DNA from: CAZXEU01 sp965207385
Lineage (GTDB): Bacteria > Bacteroidota > Rhodothermia > Rhodothermales > Bin80
Length of the DNA: 64,000 nt
Reading direction: 5' to 3'
Assembly (NCBI GenBank): GCA_965207385.1
Contig: CBDBLZ010000021.1
Location: forward strand, 744,001 to 808,000
The translations under genes and the position numbers were made by a program. This document shows, piece by piece, positions 62,904-64,000 of this stretch (position 1 is its first letter; the number at the start of each line of letters is the position of its first letter). The notes under the pieces are model-generated. The model made no database searches. It saw only the letters and a program-made list of their open reading frames with translations, and had not been told where the DNA came from.

Positions 62904-63599
62904 ATGCCCGGAATTCCCAAGATCACGACGGCGGAGAACGAACGCTCCCTCAACATCTGGGAACGCCTTTACTTGCCGGAGATCTTCAAGGGACTTGGAT
63001 ACAGTTTCCGCAAGCTGGTCAAGGAGCCGCAGTACACGGTGGAGTACCCGGATGAATTGTGGGATCCGCCTGACAGCTATCGCGGCAGGCCGGTGCTGGT
63101 CGAGGAAGACGGCAAGACACGGTGCGTGTCGTGCAATCTTTGCGCACGTGCCTGCCCTCCCATGGCCATTGCCATGCAGTCCAAGGAAGTGGACGATCCC
63201 TGCAGTCCCAAGGAGCGGGAGCCCGCGTGGTTTGAGATCAACATGCTCCGGTGCATCTACTGCGGATTCTGTGAGGAAGTCTGCCCGGAAGAAGCGATTG
63301 TCATGTCGAAGGAGTACGACCTAACGTTTCACAGCCGCGAGGACGCCATCTTCGGGCTGGAGCGTCTGATGGTCCCCGTGGATCGGCTTCGGGACCGGCT
63401 GGAGTACCTCGAAGAGTACCGCAATCCGCAGGAGAATCCGGATGCCTGGAACCACAAGGCAGAAAACAACCTGCACAGCCTGCGTGACCGGCACTTTCTT
63501 GAAGAGCTGATGGCAGCCGGGATGCGCGACCTGGAGAATACGCACCTCAGGGACGAGGAGCCCATCGCGACCGGCAACACCTGGGATGGCGCGGACTGA
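62904..63599 (+). CDS. nuoI: NuoI-like 8Fe-8S ferredoxin subunit of complex I
   Basis: A 231-residue protein. Two [4Fe-4S] motifs: C-V-S-C-N-L-C-A-R-A-C-P and C-I-Y-C-G-F-C-E-E-V-C-P, matching clusters N6a and N6b of NADH dehydrogenase. The N-terminal amphipathic part (Y-S-F-R-K-L-V-K-E-P-Q-Y-T-V-E-Y-P) fits NuoI. An acidic, helical C-terminal extension of ~80 residues is longer than usual. The start at 62904 is chosen on family fit; an in-frame TTG at 62808 would overlap der by 4 bases. No other nuo gene lies in the window, so this may be a dispersed complex I subunit or a homologue of another complex. Confidence 0.85.
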   Translation: MPGIPKITTAENERSLNIWERLYLPEIFKGLGYSFRKLVKEPQYTVEYPDELWDPPDSYRGRPVLVEEDGKTRCVSCNLCARACPPMAIAMQSKEVDDPCSPKEREPAWFEINMLRCIYCGFCEEVCPEEAIVMSKEYDLTFHSREDAIFGLERLMVPVDRLRDRLEYLEEYRNPQENPDAWNHKAENNLHSLRDRHFLEELMAAGMRDLENTHLRDEEPIATGNTWDGAD

Positions 63600-64000
63600 G
63601 CCGGCATCGCAGCGCGCAGCGGTGCTTTCCCAGTTGCAGCATCTTGTCGAAGAAGCCGGTGCCACCAAGCCATTGGCTGCCCGGCTGCCGAGTCCGATCC
63701 TGCTAGAGCGCCCGGCACCCGACGCTCCATCGGTAACGGAACTCTACTGCGCGCTTGCCGCCTGGGACAGTGAGGTTTTCCTGCCGCTTGTGCGGCGAAT
63801 GGTCGCCGAAGATGTGCCGCGGCATGTAGAGCCGGCGCCGACGGCACAGCAGGTGCAGGAACACTCCATCGGGCTTGTCCTTGACCGCGTGCGAGCATCC
63901 CGGCGGGACCTGGTGGCTTTTGTCCGGGATCTGCCGCCGTCCGCCTGGAACCGGCAGGCCATACTCTGGGGAAGGCGCTACGACATGTATGGAGTTCTGC
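63586..64000 (+). CDS. DinB-like protein (5' part, runs off window)
   Basis: The first 138 codons of a gene cut by the window edge; the frame stays open to the last base. It starts at ATG 63586, overlapping the end of nuoI by 14 bases in another frame. The segment with L-V-R-R-M-V-A-E-D-V-P, H-S-I-G-L-V-L-D-R-V-R-A-S-R-R-D-L-V-A-F and W-N-R-Q-A-I-L-W-G resembles the four-helix DinB/DUF664-type fold, often a metal-dependent thiol transferase. The call is tentative because the C-terminal half with the metal His residues is missing. Confidence 0.55.
   Translation, partial: MARTEPASQRAAVLSQLQHLVEEAGATKPLAARLPSPILLERPAPDAPSVTELYCALAAWDSEVFLPLVRRMVAEDVPRHVEPAPTAQQVQEHSIGLVLDRVRASRRDLVAFVRDLPPSAWNRQAILWGRRYDMYGVL

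Noticed and set aside
1..64000. CRISPR arrays, insertion sequences, prophage genes, tRNA or rRNA genes
   Set aside because: No regularly spaced repeats, transposase motifs, phage structural genes or tRNA-like T-loop contexts were found by eye. Dedicated RNA and repeat searches could still reveal a short element.

Overview
The window reads as a high-GC chromosomal segment from a Bacteroidota-like bacterium, most likely the Rhodothermota/Balneolota side of the group. The reasons are six secreted proteins that end in type IX secretion (T9SS) sorting domains with the N-Y/F-P-N/D-P-F signature, a TonB receptor with a carboxypeptidase-regulatory-like N-terminus, a PorV-like outer-membrane protein, a TAnnTTTG-type promoter element before acpP, and few clear Shine-Dalgarno sequences. 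This placement is inference; no rRNA gene is present. I saw no rRNA or tRNA gene, CRISPR array, insertion sequence or prophage. About 47 protein genes are supported.

Layout. 1-741: 3' end of an FprA-type ferredoxin-NADP reductase. 1.2-20.5 kb: an accessory glycan-use-like region. It holds a secreted GH16 beta-glucanase, a LacI-type regulator, and a minus-strand operon of sugar-binding T9SS protein (frameshifted), TonB receptor, 1126-residue T9SS protein, PorV-like protein and parvulin lipoprotein. A CRTAC1 (FG-GAP/UnbV) plus TPR lipoprotein pair lies on each side in opposite orientation. A sigma70-type promoter with an overlapping LacI-like operator sits directly before the operon, on the lacI stop codon. 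20.9-22.9 kb: a beta-propeller lipoprotein and DNA glycosylase tag. 22.9-33.5 kb: a minus-strand Bat-like cluster (DUF58, BatA/VWA, DUF4175-like coiled coil, large VWA/GATase-like membrane protein, caspase-fold protein without the catalytic Cys), preceded by a YncE-like propeller. 33.5-41.4 kb: Nudix hydrolase, Tat-exported dienelactone hydrolase, ArsC/YffB-like protein, and an expansion of 6-bladed beta-propeller proteins including one decayed copy.

41.5-64 kb is mostly housekeeping: RNase D, 7Fe ferredoxin, a co-directional metK / secreted M36-like metalloprotease / ahcY block, acpP-fabF, a Fur-family regulator, a TPR protein, a YqaA/DedA protein, two tandem LVIVD (choice-of-anchor B) secreted proteins, RqcH/NFACT, UppP, EcsC, Der, a NuoI-like ferredoxin subunit, and the start of a DinB-like protein that runs off the end.

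How it fits together: the left part looks like a polysaccharide-use locus without SusD, in which surface sugar-binding and TonB uptake proteins are repressed by LacI, cargo is exported by T9SS with PorV and a periplasmic foldase, and CRTAC1/TPR lipoprotein pairs act at the surface. The right part supplies the SAM cycle, fatty-acid synthesis, ribosome rescue and envelope maintenance.
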